Of a DNA stretch of 32,026 nt, positions 8,578 to 16,646 are shown piece after piece. Origin of the DNA: Fidelibacterota bacterium TCS56 (GTDB lineage Bacteria > Fidelibacterota > Marinisomatia > Marinisomatales > TCS56); contig LSCG01000017.1 in assembly GCA_001577055.1 (NCBI GenBank), positions 1 to 32,026 of the forward strand. The letters run 5' to 3'. The notes below the pieces were generated by a model. The model made no database searches. It had not been told where the DNA came from and saw only the letters and a list, made by a program, of their open reading frames with translations. Position numbers and translations under genes: made by a program. Position 1 is the stretch's first letter, and every line of letters begins with the position of its first letter.

Positions 8578-9972
8578 ATGCGAAAGAGATTGCTAATATT
8601 GCTGGGGCTGCTGAACGGATTGGTTTTTTCGCAGAATTCGATTGTCGATCAGTTCAGCCAGGCGCTGGCGGATGTGGCCGAACAGGCCAATCCGGCGGTG
8701 GTAACGATTACTACGGAAAAAGTGTATAAAGCCCGTGATCCCTATCAGGGTACGCCGTTTGAGGATTTCTTTAATTTTCACTTCAATGTACCGGAGCAGG
8801 AATTTCGGGGCCGGGCGCTGGGCTCAGGCGTAATTGTCGATGCCCGCAAGGGATATATACTGACCAATAATCATGTTATCAACGGTGCTGACGAGATCAA
8901 AGTCCAATTGATCGACCGGCGGGTAATCGAAGCGGAAATTGTCGGTACCGATCCCAAATCGGATCTGGCGGTTCTGCAAATAAAAGCTAAAAATCTGACG
9001 GCCCTGAAATTGGGTGATTCTGACAAGCTGCGTGTGGGGGAATGGGTTTTGGCCATTGGCAGTCCCTTTTCCCAGAACCTGAGTCACACGGTGACGGCCG
9101 GGATTGTGAGTGCCCTTGGTCGCTCAAACATCATCCCCGGAGCTAATGATTATGAAGATTTTATTCAGACCGATGCGGCAATCAATCCGGGGAACAGCGG
9201 TGGTGCCCTGTTGAATGCGCGCGGCGATCTGGTGGGCATCAATACCGCCATTGCCACCGGTGGACGGGAAAGGTCCAATCGCGGGGTGGGTTTCGCGATT
9301 CCCTCTAATATGGCCCGCAAGGTGATGGATGATTTGATCGACAAGGGTTACGTAGTGCGCGCCTGGATGGGGGTTTATATCCAGCCGGTTGAAGACCAGA
9401 TGGCCCGGGCCCTCGATCTTGATACACGCAACGGCGCCATCATAAGCCAGGTGGTGGAAGACAGCCCTGCGGATAAGGGCGGGATCAAATCCGGCGATGT
9501 GATTGTGGAATTCGATGGGATTGAAATTCATAATCCCAGTCACCTGCAAAATGTGGTTTCCTCCACCGAGCCGGGGAAAAAGGCGCGCGTGGAAGTTATT
9601 CGCGATGGCCATACAAAAAAGTTAACCGTAGTACTGGAGGAACTCCCCCAGGATGATGATGTTATGGCACGGCGTCCCACGGTCAATGATGATGAATTAG
9701 GGCTGGAAGTACAGAATGTCAGCCGGGCATTGGCCGAGAGATTTGACCTGGACAGGGATATTGAGGGGGCGGTGGTGACCGGCGTACGGCGCAGCAGTCC
9801 CGCGGCACGTGCGGGAATTCGCCCCGGTGATGTGATTGTAAGGGTTGATTCCCATGATGTGGATTCGGCTGATGAATTCTATAAGCTCAGCAAAGTCAGT
9901 GAAAAGGAAGCGATTTTATTGCTGGTTCGCCGGGGGGAGGCGGCGCGATTTTACGCTTTGGAGCTGGATTGA
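8578..9972 (+). CDS. degP: HtrA/DegP-family periplasmic serine protease with two PDZ domains
   Basis: 464 residues, typical for DegP/DegQ. A signal peptide (MRKR plus hydrophobic run, ending near FSQ) directs it to the periplasm, where HtrA proteases degrade or hold misfolded envelope proteins. The chymotrypsin-fold triad is visible: His99 in TNNHV, Asp129 in SDLAV and Ser207 in GNSGGAL. Two PDZ domains follow: the first at about 250-350 (GAIISQVVEDSPADKGGIKS) and the second at about 370-464 (GAVVTGVRRSSPAARAGIRP). The ATG has a GGAGA Shine-Dalgarno 6 bases upstream. The gene stands alone between two terminators, so it is probably monocistronic. Its position after two giant exported proteins fits envelope quality control, but that link is inference. 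DegQ or DegS-like naming is possible; the two PDZ domains favour DegP/DegQ. Confidence 0.95.
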   Translation: MRKRLLILLGLLNGLVFSQNSIVDQFSQALADVAEQANPAVVTITTEKVYKARDPYQGTPFEDFFNFHFNVPEQEFRGRALGSGVIVDARKGYILTNNHVINGADEIKVQLIDRRVIEAEIVGTDPKSDLAVLQIKAKNLTALKLGDSDKLRVGEWVLAIGSPFSQNLSHTVTAGIVSALGRSNIIPGANDYEDFIQTDAAINPGNSGGALLNARGDLVGINTAIATGGRERSNRGVGFAIPSNMARKVMDDLIDKGYVVRAWMGVYIQPVEDQMARALDLDTRNGAIISQVVEDSPADKGGIKSGDVIVEFDGIEIHNPSHLQNVVSSTEPGKKARVEVIRDGHTKKLTVVLEELPQDDDVMARRPTVNDDELGLEVQNVSRALAERFDLDRDIEGAVVTGVRRSSPAARAGIRPGDVIVRVDSHDVDSADEFYKLSKVSEKEAILLLVRRGEAARFYALELD

Positions 9973-9991
9973 CAGATATTCTTTTTGGCTG

Positions 9992-10020
9992 GAAAAATCC
10001 TCCCACCGGGAGGATTTTTC
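9992..10020 (+). terminator. Rho-independent terminator after htrA
   Basis: A perfect 13-bp stem, GAAAAATCCTCCC (9992-10004) with GGGAGGATTTTTC (10008-10020), has a 3-base ACC loop and ends in a T-run within the 3' arm. It lies 19 bases after the htrA stop. Confidence 0.88.
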
Positions 10021-10049
10021 TTATCTACCGGATAGTCGCTATTAATTGA

Positions 10050-10114
10050 CAGTGGATAGTCAATACCGCTAACTTCCCGGGCTTAAATCATTGATAAATT
10101 TGGGTTATCCACTG
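10050..10114 (+). promoter_or_regulatory. Inverted repeat in the ileS leader, possible RNA structure or operator
   Basis: CAGTGGATA (10050-10058) is perfectly complementary to TATCCACTG (10106-10114). Two G-U pairs and one C-G pair extend this to a 12-bp potential helix (10050-10061 with 10103-10114). GGATAGTC also occurs as a direct repeat at 10030-10037 and 10054-10061. A TTGACA at 10046-10051 could be a -35 box, but no convincing -10 follows. No T-box signature was seen. The role is unknown; this may be an ileS regulatory leader, an operator or chance. Confidence 0.3.
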
Positions 10115-10182
10115 CATGACCGTGGTGTGATAGCCGAATCTGACGCGCTCGGAATAATTGTTGATAGGACTATACTGAACAG

Positions 10183-13100
10183 ATGATCAAAAAAGCTGAT
10201 CCCAAGATTGACTTCATTAAACTGGAACACGATATACTCGCATTCTGGGAGCAGAACTCTATATTCGAAAAACGGGTGACTGCCAATCAGGGTAAGCCCA
10301 AATGGAGTTTTCTGGACGGCCCTATTACGGCCAATAATCCCATGGGTGTTCACCATGCCTGGGGTCGGACTCTAAAAGATCTCTATAATCGGTACAAGGC
10401 TATGACCGGCCATGAACTGCGCTACCAGAATGGTTTCGACTGTCAGGGGTTGTGGGTTGAGGTAGAAGTCGAAAAAGAGTTGGGTTTCAAATCCAAGCGC
10501 GATGTGGAAAACTACGGGATCGAAAAATTTGTAAATCTCTGCAAAGAGCGCGTCCATAAATACTCCGCTATACAGACCCAGCAGTCCATCCGTCTGGGCT
10601 ATTGGATGGACTGGGATAATTCCTATTACACCATGTCCGATGAGAATAATTACACCATCTGGTCATTTCTGAAAAAATTATTCGAGCGGGGTAAAATTTA
10701 CCGCGGTGCCGATGTGGTACCCTGGTCAGGGAAGTCCGGTACTTCCTATTCACAGATGGAGATTATCGAAGGCCGTAAGCTGGTGGCTCACGAGGCCGTA
10801 TTTGTACGCTTCCCGTTGAAAAACCGCGAGCGGGAATTCCTGCTGGTCTGGACAACCACTCCCTGGACGCTGACCGCCAATGTAGCGGCGGCGGTCAACA
10901 CCCAACTGGATTATGTAAAACTGGAAGCGGCCGACGGTGAAATATATTATTTTGCCGCTGATAACCTGGAATTCCAGCGGCTCGAAAAACAGTTCGGGGA
11001 TAAGAAGCAATGGGTCGAGGGTGTGCCCAAATTGAAGACGATTGCCCAAATTTTCAAAGAGCGAGGCGGTTATAAAATTGCCGGCACCGTGAAAGGCGCC
11101 GAAATGGTGGGCTGGGAATATCAGGGGCCGTTTGACGATCTGGAAGCCCAGAATAAAGCCGGCGGTTTTCCTTTTACCAAAGACGACCTGGCGGAAGCAG
11201 GAATTGCCGGGGTGGACTGCCACCGGGTGATCGATGGCGGCAAAGACGGCGAAGGCCAGGATATTGTGTTGGCCGGGGAAGGTACCGGTATCGTTCATAT
11301 CGCCCCCGGTTGCGGTGATATTGATAATAAAATTGGTCGTCAGTTGAACTTAGTGGATATCGCTCCCTTGGACGCCGAGGCCAAATACATCGATGGTTTC
11401 GATTGGCTGACCGGCAAGAGCGCCACCGATAAAAATACGGCCACGGAAATAATTGAGCGCCTGAAGGAAACGGGCTTTCTGGTACATGTGGAACGCTATC
11501 CCCACGTGTATCCCCATTGCTGGCGTTCCGGCGACGAACTGGTTTTCCGCATGGTGGATGAGTGGTATATCAAGATGGACTGGCGCGACGAGATCAAGCA
11601 GGTTGTTGACCGGATCAACTGGCTGCCGGAGTGGGGGCGCGACCGTGAGCACGAGTGGCTGGATAACATGGGCGACTGGATGATTTCCAAGAAACGCTTC
11701 TGGGGTCTGGCCCTGCCGATCTGGACATTTGAAGACGGCAGCTATTATGTAGTTGGTTCCAAAGAAGAATTAGCCGACCTGGCTGTGGAAGGCTGGGATG
11801 AATTCGAGGGCCAAAGCCCGCACCGGCCCTGGATCGATAAGGTCAAAATTCGCCACCCGGAAACAGGATTGATCGGTTCACGGATTCCCGATGTGGGCAA
11901 TCCCTGGCTGGACGCCGGAATCGTACCCTACTCGACGATGAAATATATCAGCGACCGCGATTACTGGCGGCAGTGGTTCCCGGCTGATTTCATCACCGAA
12001 TGTTTCCCGGGACAGTTCCGCAACTGGTTCTATTCCCTGTTGGCCATGTCCACTGTCATGGAGAATGAAGCGCCTTTCAAGACACTGCTGGGCCATGCCC
12101 TGGTCAAGGATGAGACCGGCCGGGACATGCATAAATCCTGGGGAAATGCCATCTGGTTTGATGACGCCGCGGAGAAAATGGGCGTGGATGTTATGCGTTG
12201 GATGTATGCCGCCCAGAATGTGGAACACAATCTGTTGTTCGGCTATGGACATGCCGACGAGGTGCGCAAACGGTTAATTACCCTGTGGAATTCCTACTCC
12301 TTTTTCGCTACCTACGCTGCCGTGGATAAATTTGATCCAACGGCCCGGTCCATGACCGATATAAATTTGACGATTCTGGATAAGTGGATATTGTCAAAGC
12401 TGCACCAGTTGATCAACGACAGTCATCAGAGTATCGCAGATTACCGCACCGACCGCCTGATGCGTAAAGTTAACCTTTTCCTGGAAGATTTATCCAACTG
12501 GTACATCCGGCGGAATCGCCGTCGATTCTGGAAAAGCGAGAATGATGACGACAAGACTGCCGCCTACCAGGTGTTGTATGAAGTGCTGGTTAATTTTATT
12601 CAACTGCTGGCACCGGTCCTGCCGTTCGTAACCGAATACATTTATCAGAATCTGGTGCGCGGTGTCAATCCACAGGCGCCTGAGAGTATTCATCTCTGTG
12701 ATTATCCCCGGGCTGACGATTCCGTTATTGATTATTCGCTGATGGATCAGGCGGGCGCCCTGCGGAAAGTGGTGGAATTGGGCCGGTCCGCCCGTAATCA
12801 GGCCAATCTGAAAATCAGGCAGCCCTTATCCGGTCTGAGCTTTGTTTTAGCGGATGACCAACAGTCACGGTTCATTCTGGATCATCAGGATGTTATTCTG
12901 GATGAATTGAATGTCAAGCAAATCGAACGGACCAATTCCGTCGAGCACTTGCTCCAATACCGGTTTAAGCCCAATTTTCCCGTACTGGGGCCAAAATACG
13001 GCAGCGCGGTCGGTAAAATCCGTGGCGGCCTTTCGGCCGTGGCCGATAATGAAATCATGAAATCTCTGGATTCCTCCGGACAGTTCCCGGTTATCGTGGA

Positions 13101-13485
13101 TGGAAAAACCGTGTATTTAACCCGTGAAGACTTTATTATTGACCAGGAATCGGTATCCGGTTACACGGCCACATCCGATGGCGATTTAACGGTTGGGCTA
13201 GTGACGGAGTTAACTGAAGAATTAATCAGTGAAGGCCTTGTGCGCGATGTCATAAGACAGGTGCAGATTATGCGAAAAAAGGCTAAATTTGATGTAGAAG
13301 ACAGGATCAATATCTATGGTGATTTTGCCGGTCCTGTTGGCGAAGCGATAAAGGAAAATCAGGAATATTTCTTAAGCGAAACTTTAACCCAGAAGTTGAT
13401 ACCAGAATTACGATCTGGAGAGTATCGAGATACCTTTAGCATTCGGGAATGGAAATTTGAGATTGCTATTGAACGTGCTGGTTAA
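10183..13485 (+). CDS. ileS: Isoleucyl-tRNA synthetase, IleRS2-like, with swapped HIGH motif
   Basis: Charges tRNA-Ile with isoleucine in the cytoplasm. The 1100-residue class I synthetase begins MIKKADPKIDFIKLEHDILAF, a normal IleRS start. The HIGH signature is replaced by GVHH (residues 55-58, within NPMGVHHAWGR), and KMSKS by DMHKS (648-652, within GRDMHKSWGN). The CP1 editing domain is present (TTTPWTLTAN, then the GTGIVHIAPGCGD segment), as are the anticodon-binding and long C-terminal regions (RQVQIMRKKAKFDVEDRI). Length and C-terminal region resemble the eukaryote-like IleRS2 type rather than E. coli IleRS1. Published work on Bacillaceae IleRS2 linked a GXHH swap to extreme mupirocin resistance; here that is inference from the motif. 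No Shine-Dalgarno is visible before the ATG. It heads a cluster with TraR/DksA, lspA, rluD and xer. It is the only IleRS in the window, and nothing suggests it is an accessory copy. Confidence 0.95.
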   Translation: MIKKADPKIDFIKLEHDILAFWEQNSIFEKRVTANQGKPKWSFLDGPITANNPMGVHHAWGRTLKDLYNRYKAMTGHELRYQNGFDCQGLWVEVEVEKELGFKSKRDVENYGIEKFVNLCKERVHKYSAIQTQQSIRLGYWMDWDNSYYTMSDENNYTIWSFLKKLFERGKIYRGADVVPWSGKSGTSYSQMEIIEGRKLVAHEAVFVRFPLKNREREFLLVWTTTPWTLTANVAAAVNTQLDYVKLEAADGEIYYFAADNLEFQRLEKQFGDKKQWVEGVPKLKTIAQIFKERGGYKIAGTVKGAEMVGWEYQGPFDDLEAQNKAGGFPFTKDDLAEAGIAGVDCHRVIDGGKDGEGQDIVLAGEGTGIVHIAPGCGDIDNKIGRQLNLVDIAPLDAEAKYIDGFDWLTGKSATDKNTATEIIERLKETGFLVHVERYPHVYPHCWRSGDELVFRMVDEWYIKMDWRDEIKQVVDRINWLPEWGRDREHEWLDNMGDWMISKKRFWGLALPIWTFEDGSYYVVGSKEELADLAVEGWDEFEGQSPHRPWIDKVKIRHPETGLIGSRIPDVGNPWLDAGIVPYSTMKYISDRDYWRQWFPADFITECFPGQFRNWFYSLLAMSTVMENEAPFKTLLGHALVKDETGRDMHKSWGNAIWFDDAAEKMGVDVMRWMYAAQNVEHNLLFGYGHADEVRKRLITLWNSYSFFATYAAVDKFDPTARSMTDINLTILDKWILSKLHQLINDSHQSIADYRTDRLMRKVNLFLEDLSNWYIRRNRRRFWKSENDDDKTAAYQVLYEVLVNFIQLLAPVLPFVTEYIYQNLVRGVNPQAPESIHLCDYPRADDSVIDYSLMDQAGALRKVVELGRSARNQANLKIRQPLSGLSFVLADDQQSRFILDHQDVILDELNVKQIERTNSVEHLLQYRFKPNFPVLGPKYGSAVGKIRGGLSAVADNEIMKSLDSSGQFPVIVDGKTVYLTREDFIIDQESVSGYTATSDGDLTVGLVTELTEELISEGLVRDVIRQVQIMRKKAKFDVEDRINIYGDFAGPVGEAIKENQEYFLSETLTQKLIPELRSGEYRDTFSIREWKFEIAIERAG

Positions 13486-13502
13486 AATGAGTGAGGTATA
13501 AA

Positions 13503-13898
13503 ATGGCGAACAAAAGGTATTCAAAAACAAAACTGGAAGAATTCCGCACAGTTATCATGGGCAAAATGAATTCTGTGGCAGATGAAGTTGAAACCATTCA
13601 GGATGGAATCAATACCGGGAAAAATCCCAACGGTGCCATGTCGCAGGATGCGATCTACAGTGTTCATATGGCCGATGCCGGTACCGATTCCCATGAACGG
13701 GAAAAGAGTTATTTGCTGATGACGCGCGAAGAGAATTATTTCCGGAATTTATCAGTGGCCCTGGAAAGAATCGACACAGGTGAATTCGGTACCTGTACGA
13801 TTTGCGGGGAATTGATTGCTGAAGAACGGATGTTGGAAGTGCCCAACACCAATAAATGCGTAGCCTGCAAAAATAAAGAGAAACTTAATCCTGTATGA
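13503..13898 (+). CDS. TraR/DksA-family C4 zinc-finger regulator
   Basis: 131 residues from the ATG at 13503, which has GTGAGG 6 bases upstream. An in-frame GTG at 13491 is part of that Shine-Dalgarno and so an unlikely start. The N-terminal half is a predicted helical hairpin with an acidic tip (MADAGTDSHERE), as in TraR/DksA proteins that enter the RNA polymerase secondary channel. The C-terminus carries a four-cysteine zinc finger (CTICGE ... CVACK). DksA-like proteins modulate rRNA and amino-acid promoters with ppGpp, but whether this short family member does so is unknown. It sits 17 bases after ileS and its stop overlaps the lspA start (ATGA). The order ileS-traR/dksA-lspA recurs in Bacteroidetes, which supports both the call and the lineage. 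Confidence 0.9.
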   Translation: MANKRYSKTKLEEFRTVIMGKMNSVADEVETIQDGINTGKNPNGAMSQDAIYSVHMADAGTDSHEREKSYLLMTREENYFRNLSVALERIDTGEFGTCTICGELIAEERMLEVPNTNKCVACKNKEKLNPV

Positions 13899-14371
13899 GG
13901 GTGTTATCTGCCTCGTTTTTCTTAATTATACTAGATCAAATCACCAAATATTTAACCCGAACGCGAATGGATCTCCATGACTCCATTCCGGTTATCAGGG
14001 ATTTTTTCCATCTCACATACGTGACTAATACCGGCATGGCTTTTGGCATCAATTTTCCCGCTGGGATATATATTTTCACCACTGTCTCATTGCTGGCCTC
14101 GGTTGGGATTCTCTGGTATTTATGGACCTTGCGCAATGATGTGTTTCTGGTTCGTTTTTCCCTGGCCCTGATCTGGGCCGGCGCCGTAGGCAATTTAATT
14201 GATCGAATAAGGTTCGGCCAGGTAGTGGACTTTTTCGACTTCATGTGGTCCGGTCACCATTTCCCGGTTTTCAATATAGCTGATTCTTCCGTCACGGTCG
14301 GGATGATCTTCTTCCTGTATTATTCATTGGTAATGCAACCGAAAATCGAAGCTGCCCGCGCCGATAATTGA
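13895..14371 (+). CDS. lspA: Lipoprotein signal peptidase (SPase II)
   Basis: A 158-residue inner-membrane aspartyl protease that removes signal peptides from diacylated prolipoproteins. Four hydrophobic segments are visible, starting with SASFFLIILDQ. Family landmarks: the DQITK motif near residue 14, the N-TGMAFG box (residues 45-51) in place of the usual N-GAAF, the GNLIDR segment at 99-104, and the two likely catalytic aspartates Asp112 (VVDFFDF) and Asp130 (FNIADS). It overlaps the upstream regulator gene by 4 bases (ATGA) and the downstream rluD by 4 bases (TTGA), which indicates translational coupling. The large lipoprotein encoded near 25168 is a plausible substrate, though LspA acts on all lipoproteins. 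Confidence 0.95.
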   Translation: MRVLSASFFLIILDQITKYLTRTRMDLHDSIPVIRDFFHLTYVTNTGMAFGINFPAGIYIFTTVSLLASVGILWYLWTLRNDVFLVRFSLALIWAGAVGNLIDRIRFGQVVDFFDFMWSGHHFPVFNIADSSVTVGMIFFLYYSLVMQPKIEAARADN

Positions 14372-15339
14372 TTAAGCGACAACTACAGGTTAAGCCAGGT
14401 ACGACCGCCCGGCGTCTCGATCATTTCCTGCATGATCAATTGCCTGAGTTTTCACGCACCAGCCTTCAGCGATTTATCCGGCAGGGCATGATACTTGTCA
14501 ATGGTCAGGAAGTTAAACCAAGTCTGCCGCTTGAGGGGGGTGAGGTCATTGAGCTGGAAATCGATTATAATGATTCGGAGCAGGATGAAATCGTCCCTGA
14601 GCAGGTTGATTTCGGTATTATCCATGAAGATGAGCATCTGGTAATTATCGATAAGCCGGCCGGACTGGTGGTTCATCCCGGTATGGGAAATCTGTCGGGA
14701 ACTTTAGTCAACGGATTGGCGCATCACTACCACGATTTGTCTGATATTAACGGTCCCCTGCGGCCGGGAATCATTCATCGCCTGGACAAGGATACTTCCG
14801 GATTGTTAGTCGTAGCTAAAACTAATCACGCCCATCGGGAAATCGCCGCTCAATTCGAGCAACGTACGGTGAACAAGACCTACCAAGCCCTGACTTGGGG
14901 CAGGTGGGAACCGGTGGAGGGGATTATCGAAAAACCCATCAAGCGTTCCGGCCAAAATCATTTAAAATATGCCGTCAATAATGCTGGTAAACCGGCGGTT
15001 ACCGAGTTCAGGCGCCTGGCTGAATTCCGCTATCTCAGCCAGATGGAATTTCACCCTCGAACGGGCCGGACCCACCAGATCCGTGTTCATGCTTCACATC
15101 TGGGATTTGCAATTTTCGCTGACGAGTTGTATAATGGTGGTGTGAAAAGAGCTAAAGGCTATCTGCCGGAAGTCAACAATATTCTGAAACATTTATTACA
15201 TTCTATTAAACGCCATGCCCTGCATGCTCATCGCCTGGAAATAAATCATCCCATCACTGGTAAACGCCTGGTATTTTCTTCCCCGTTGCCCGATGATTTT
15301 AATTTTCTATTGAAGGAAATTCACTTACTGAATGGCTAA
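14368..15339 (+). CDS. rluD: RluD-type 23S rRNA pseudouridine synthase
   Basis: Converts uridines to pseudouridine in rRNA. The 323-residue protein has an N-terminal S4 RNA-binding domain (about residues 14-65; RRLDHFLHDQLPEFSRTSLQ) and a RluA-type catalytic domain with HRLDKDTSGLLVV, where Asp140 is the expected nucleophile. RTGRTHQIRVH matches the conserved C-terminal motif. The start is TTG at 14368, overlapping the lspA stop by 4 bases; no in-frame ATG lies before the S4 domain, so this start is well supported. The stop overlaps the next gene by 8 bases. The exact target uridines (RluD sites in helix 69 versus RluA/RluC sites) cannot be settled by eye; RluD is favoured by the S4 domain and length. 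Confidence 0.92.
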   Translation: MIKRQLQVKPGTTARRLDHFLHDQLPEFSRTSLQRFIRQGMILVNGQEVKPSLPLEGGEVIELEIDYNDSEQDEIVPEQVDFGIIHEDEHLVIIDKPAGLVVHPGMGNLSGTLVNGLAHHYHDLSDINGPLRPGIIHRLDKDTSGLLVVAKTNHAHREIAAQFEQRTVNKTYQALTWGRWEPVEGIIEKPIKRSGQNHLKYAVNNAGKPAVTEFRRLAEFRYLSQMEFHPRTGRTHQIRVHASHLGFAIFADELYNGGVKRAKGYLPEVNNILKHLLHSIKRHALHAHRLEINHPITGKRLVFSSPLPDDFNFLLKEIHLLNG

Positions 15340-16270
15340 CCGCTTGACCATTTTGCAGTCCAATTTTCTGCTTTTCCTGGCCAAGGAACGGAATTATGCC
15401 CCCAATACCATTAAATCTTATCAGCGCGATCTCAGCCGCTTTTCGGATTTTATTGTTAATTATTTTGGGAGTACTCAGCATGAAATCAAACAGATCGATA
15501 AATTGACCATTCGCCATTTCCTGGGTGCCGAATTTGAGGCCGGTTACACCGGTCGGACGGTGGCGCGGCGCCTGGCTACGTTGAAATCATTTTTCAAATT
15601 TCTTCTTAATAACGGTGAGGTGCAGACCAATCCAACCCTGATGATCAAGACACCCAGAATACCCAAACCTCTGCCCAATATTATCCCGGAAAGATCGATC
15701 GGAGAATTACTGGCAATTCCTCAGACCGGTGATTTGAAAGGTCTTATGGATCGGGCTCTGCTGGAGCTTTTTTACAGTACCGGTATGCGTCTGAGCGAAC
15801 TGGTGAATCTTGACCTGGGGGCGCTTGATTTTGACCAGCAAACTGTTCGCGTGACTGGCAAGGGTGACAAGCAGCGAATTATCCCCTTTGGCCACCAGGC
15901 GAAAAAATCCCTGGAACAATACCTGCGGGAAAAAGGTATCAACATCCGCTACGCACCCCGAAATATGGCTGTTTTTACCAATACCAAGGGAAATAGAATA
16001 TCAGTGAGAACGGTTCAACGTCGCGTGAATAATTATCTGAAACTACTGGTGGATGGGAGTCATCTGGGGCCGCATACCTTGCGCCATTCCTTTGCCACTC
16101 ATCTGCTTGATCGGGGAGCCGACATCCGCTCGGTGAAAGATTTACTGGGGCATAGCAGTCTTTCCACCACTCAGATTTACACCCACATACAACCGGAAAA
16201 AATGAAACAAATTCACCAACAAGCGCATCCGCATGGAGGACGATCTGTTAAGAAAACCAACGGGGGTTAA
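15332..16270 (+). CDS. xerC: XerC/XerD tyrosine recombinase
   Basis: Probable chromosome-dimer resolving recombinase acting at dif with FtsK. 312 residues, typical of Xer. The N-terminal SAM-like core-binding domain (about 5-95) includes NTIKSYQRDLSRF. The catalytic domain has all expected residues: Arg153 (STGMRLSE), Lys177 (TGKGDKQR), His248 and Arg251 (HTLRHSFATH), His274 (LLGHSS) and nucleophile Tyr283 (QIYTH). The C-terminal 'HQQAHPHG' resembles the usual Xer tail. It starts inside the end of rluD (8-base overlap) and closes this coupled cluster. Absence of flanking repeats, att-like sites or phage genes argues for a housekeeping Xer rather than an element integrase. XerC and XerD cannot be told apart here. 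Confidence 0.9.
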   Translation: MANRLTILQSNFLLFLAKERNYAPNTIKSYQRDLSRFSDFIVNYFGSTQHEIKQIDKLTIRHFLGAEFEAGYTGRTVARRLATLKSFFKFLLNNGEVQTNPTLMIKTPRIPKPLPNIIPERSIGELLAIPQTGDLKGLMDRALLELFYSTGMRLSELVNLDLGALDFDQQTVRVTGKGDKQRIIPFGHQAKKSLEQYLREKGINIRYAPRNMAVFTNTKGNRISVRTVQRRVNNYLKLLVDGSHLGPHTLRHSFATHLLDRGADIRSVKDLLGHSSLSTTQIYTHIQPEKMKQIHQQAHPHGGRSVKKTNGG

Positions 16271-16340
16271 CTGGTACATAAATTGTAGAATTGTTTTCGT
16301 ACTGTGAGATTAATACCAACTAAACAGGAAAGGTAATCCT

Positions 16341-16628
16341 ATGATAATCGAATTCACTGCCCGTCATTTTAAAGCTCCTGAGCAACTCCGTAAATATGCT
16401 GAAGATGAGATGCAGCGGTTAACTCGATTTTATGATCGCATTACTCAAGGCCAGATCATTCTGGAACATGAGCATAATGCTTACACAGCCGAAATTAATC
16501 TATCGGTCCCCAACGATAAATTGAATGTCCGGGAATCAACCGATAACATCACCAAAAGTATTGATCGTGCTGTCAATACGATGGTAACACGTGTAAAGAA
16601 ATATAAACAAAAACAGAAACAATTTTAG
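16341..16628 (+). CDS. hpf: Ribosome hibernation promoting factor, short form
   Basis: A 95-residue member of the HPF/RaiA (YfiA) family, which binds the 30S subunit near the A and P sites and promotes ribosome hibernation in slow growth. The beta-alpha-beta-beta-beta-alpha pattern is visible: MIIEFTARHF, then the helix around EQLRKYAEDEMQRL, the strands QIILEHEHNAYTAEINLSV, and the final helix SIDRAVNTMVTRVKKYKQ. It lacks the C-terminal dimerisation domain of long HPF. The ATG follows AGGAAAGG. A 70-base gap after xer leaves room for a promoter, but I cannot identify one. The next gene follows after 18 bases. Confidence 0.92.
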   Translation: MIIEFTARHFKAPEQLRKYAEDEMQRLTRFYDRITQGQIILEHEHNAYTAEINLSVPNDKLNVRESTDNITKSIDRAVNTMVTRVKKYKQKQKQF

Positions 16629-16646
16629 TAGAAGGAGGGGGATGTA

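Noticed and set aside
10046-10074. TTGACA at 10046-10051 as a sigma70-type promoter for ileS
   Set aside because: No acceptable -10 hexamer at 16-18 bases; TAACTT at 10070 is weak and FCB promoters often differ from this consensus.
10021-10182. Possible T-box riboswitch before ileS
   Set aside because: No T-box consensus, specifier hairpin or terminator/antiterminator pair could be found; only the simple repeats are real.
10750-11298. A 182-residue minus-strand open frame inside ileS
   Set aside because: Shadow of a well supported synthetase gene with no independent evidence.
15332-16270. The tyrosine recombinase as an integrase of a mobile element
   Set aside because: Length and motifs match housekeeping Xer, it is coupled to rluD, and no att repeats, phage genes or composition shift surround it.
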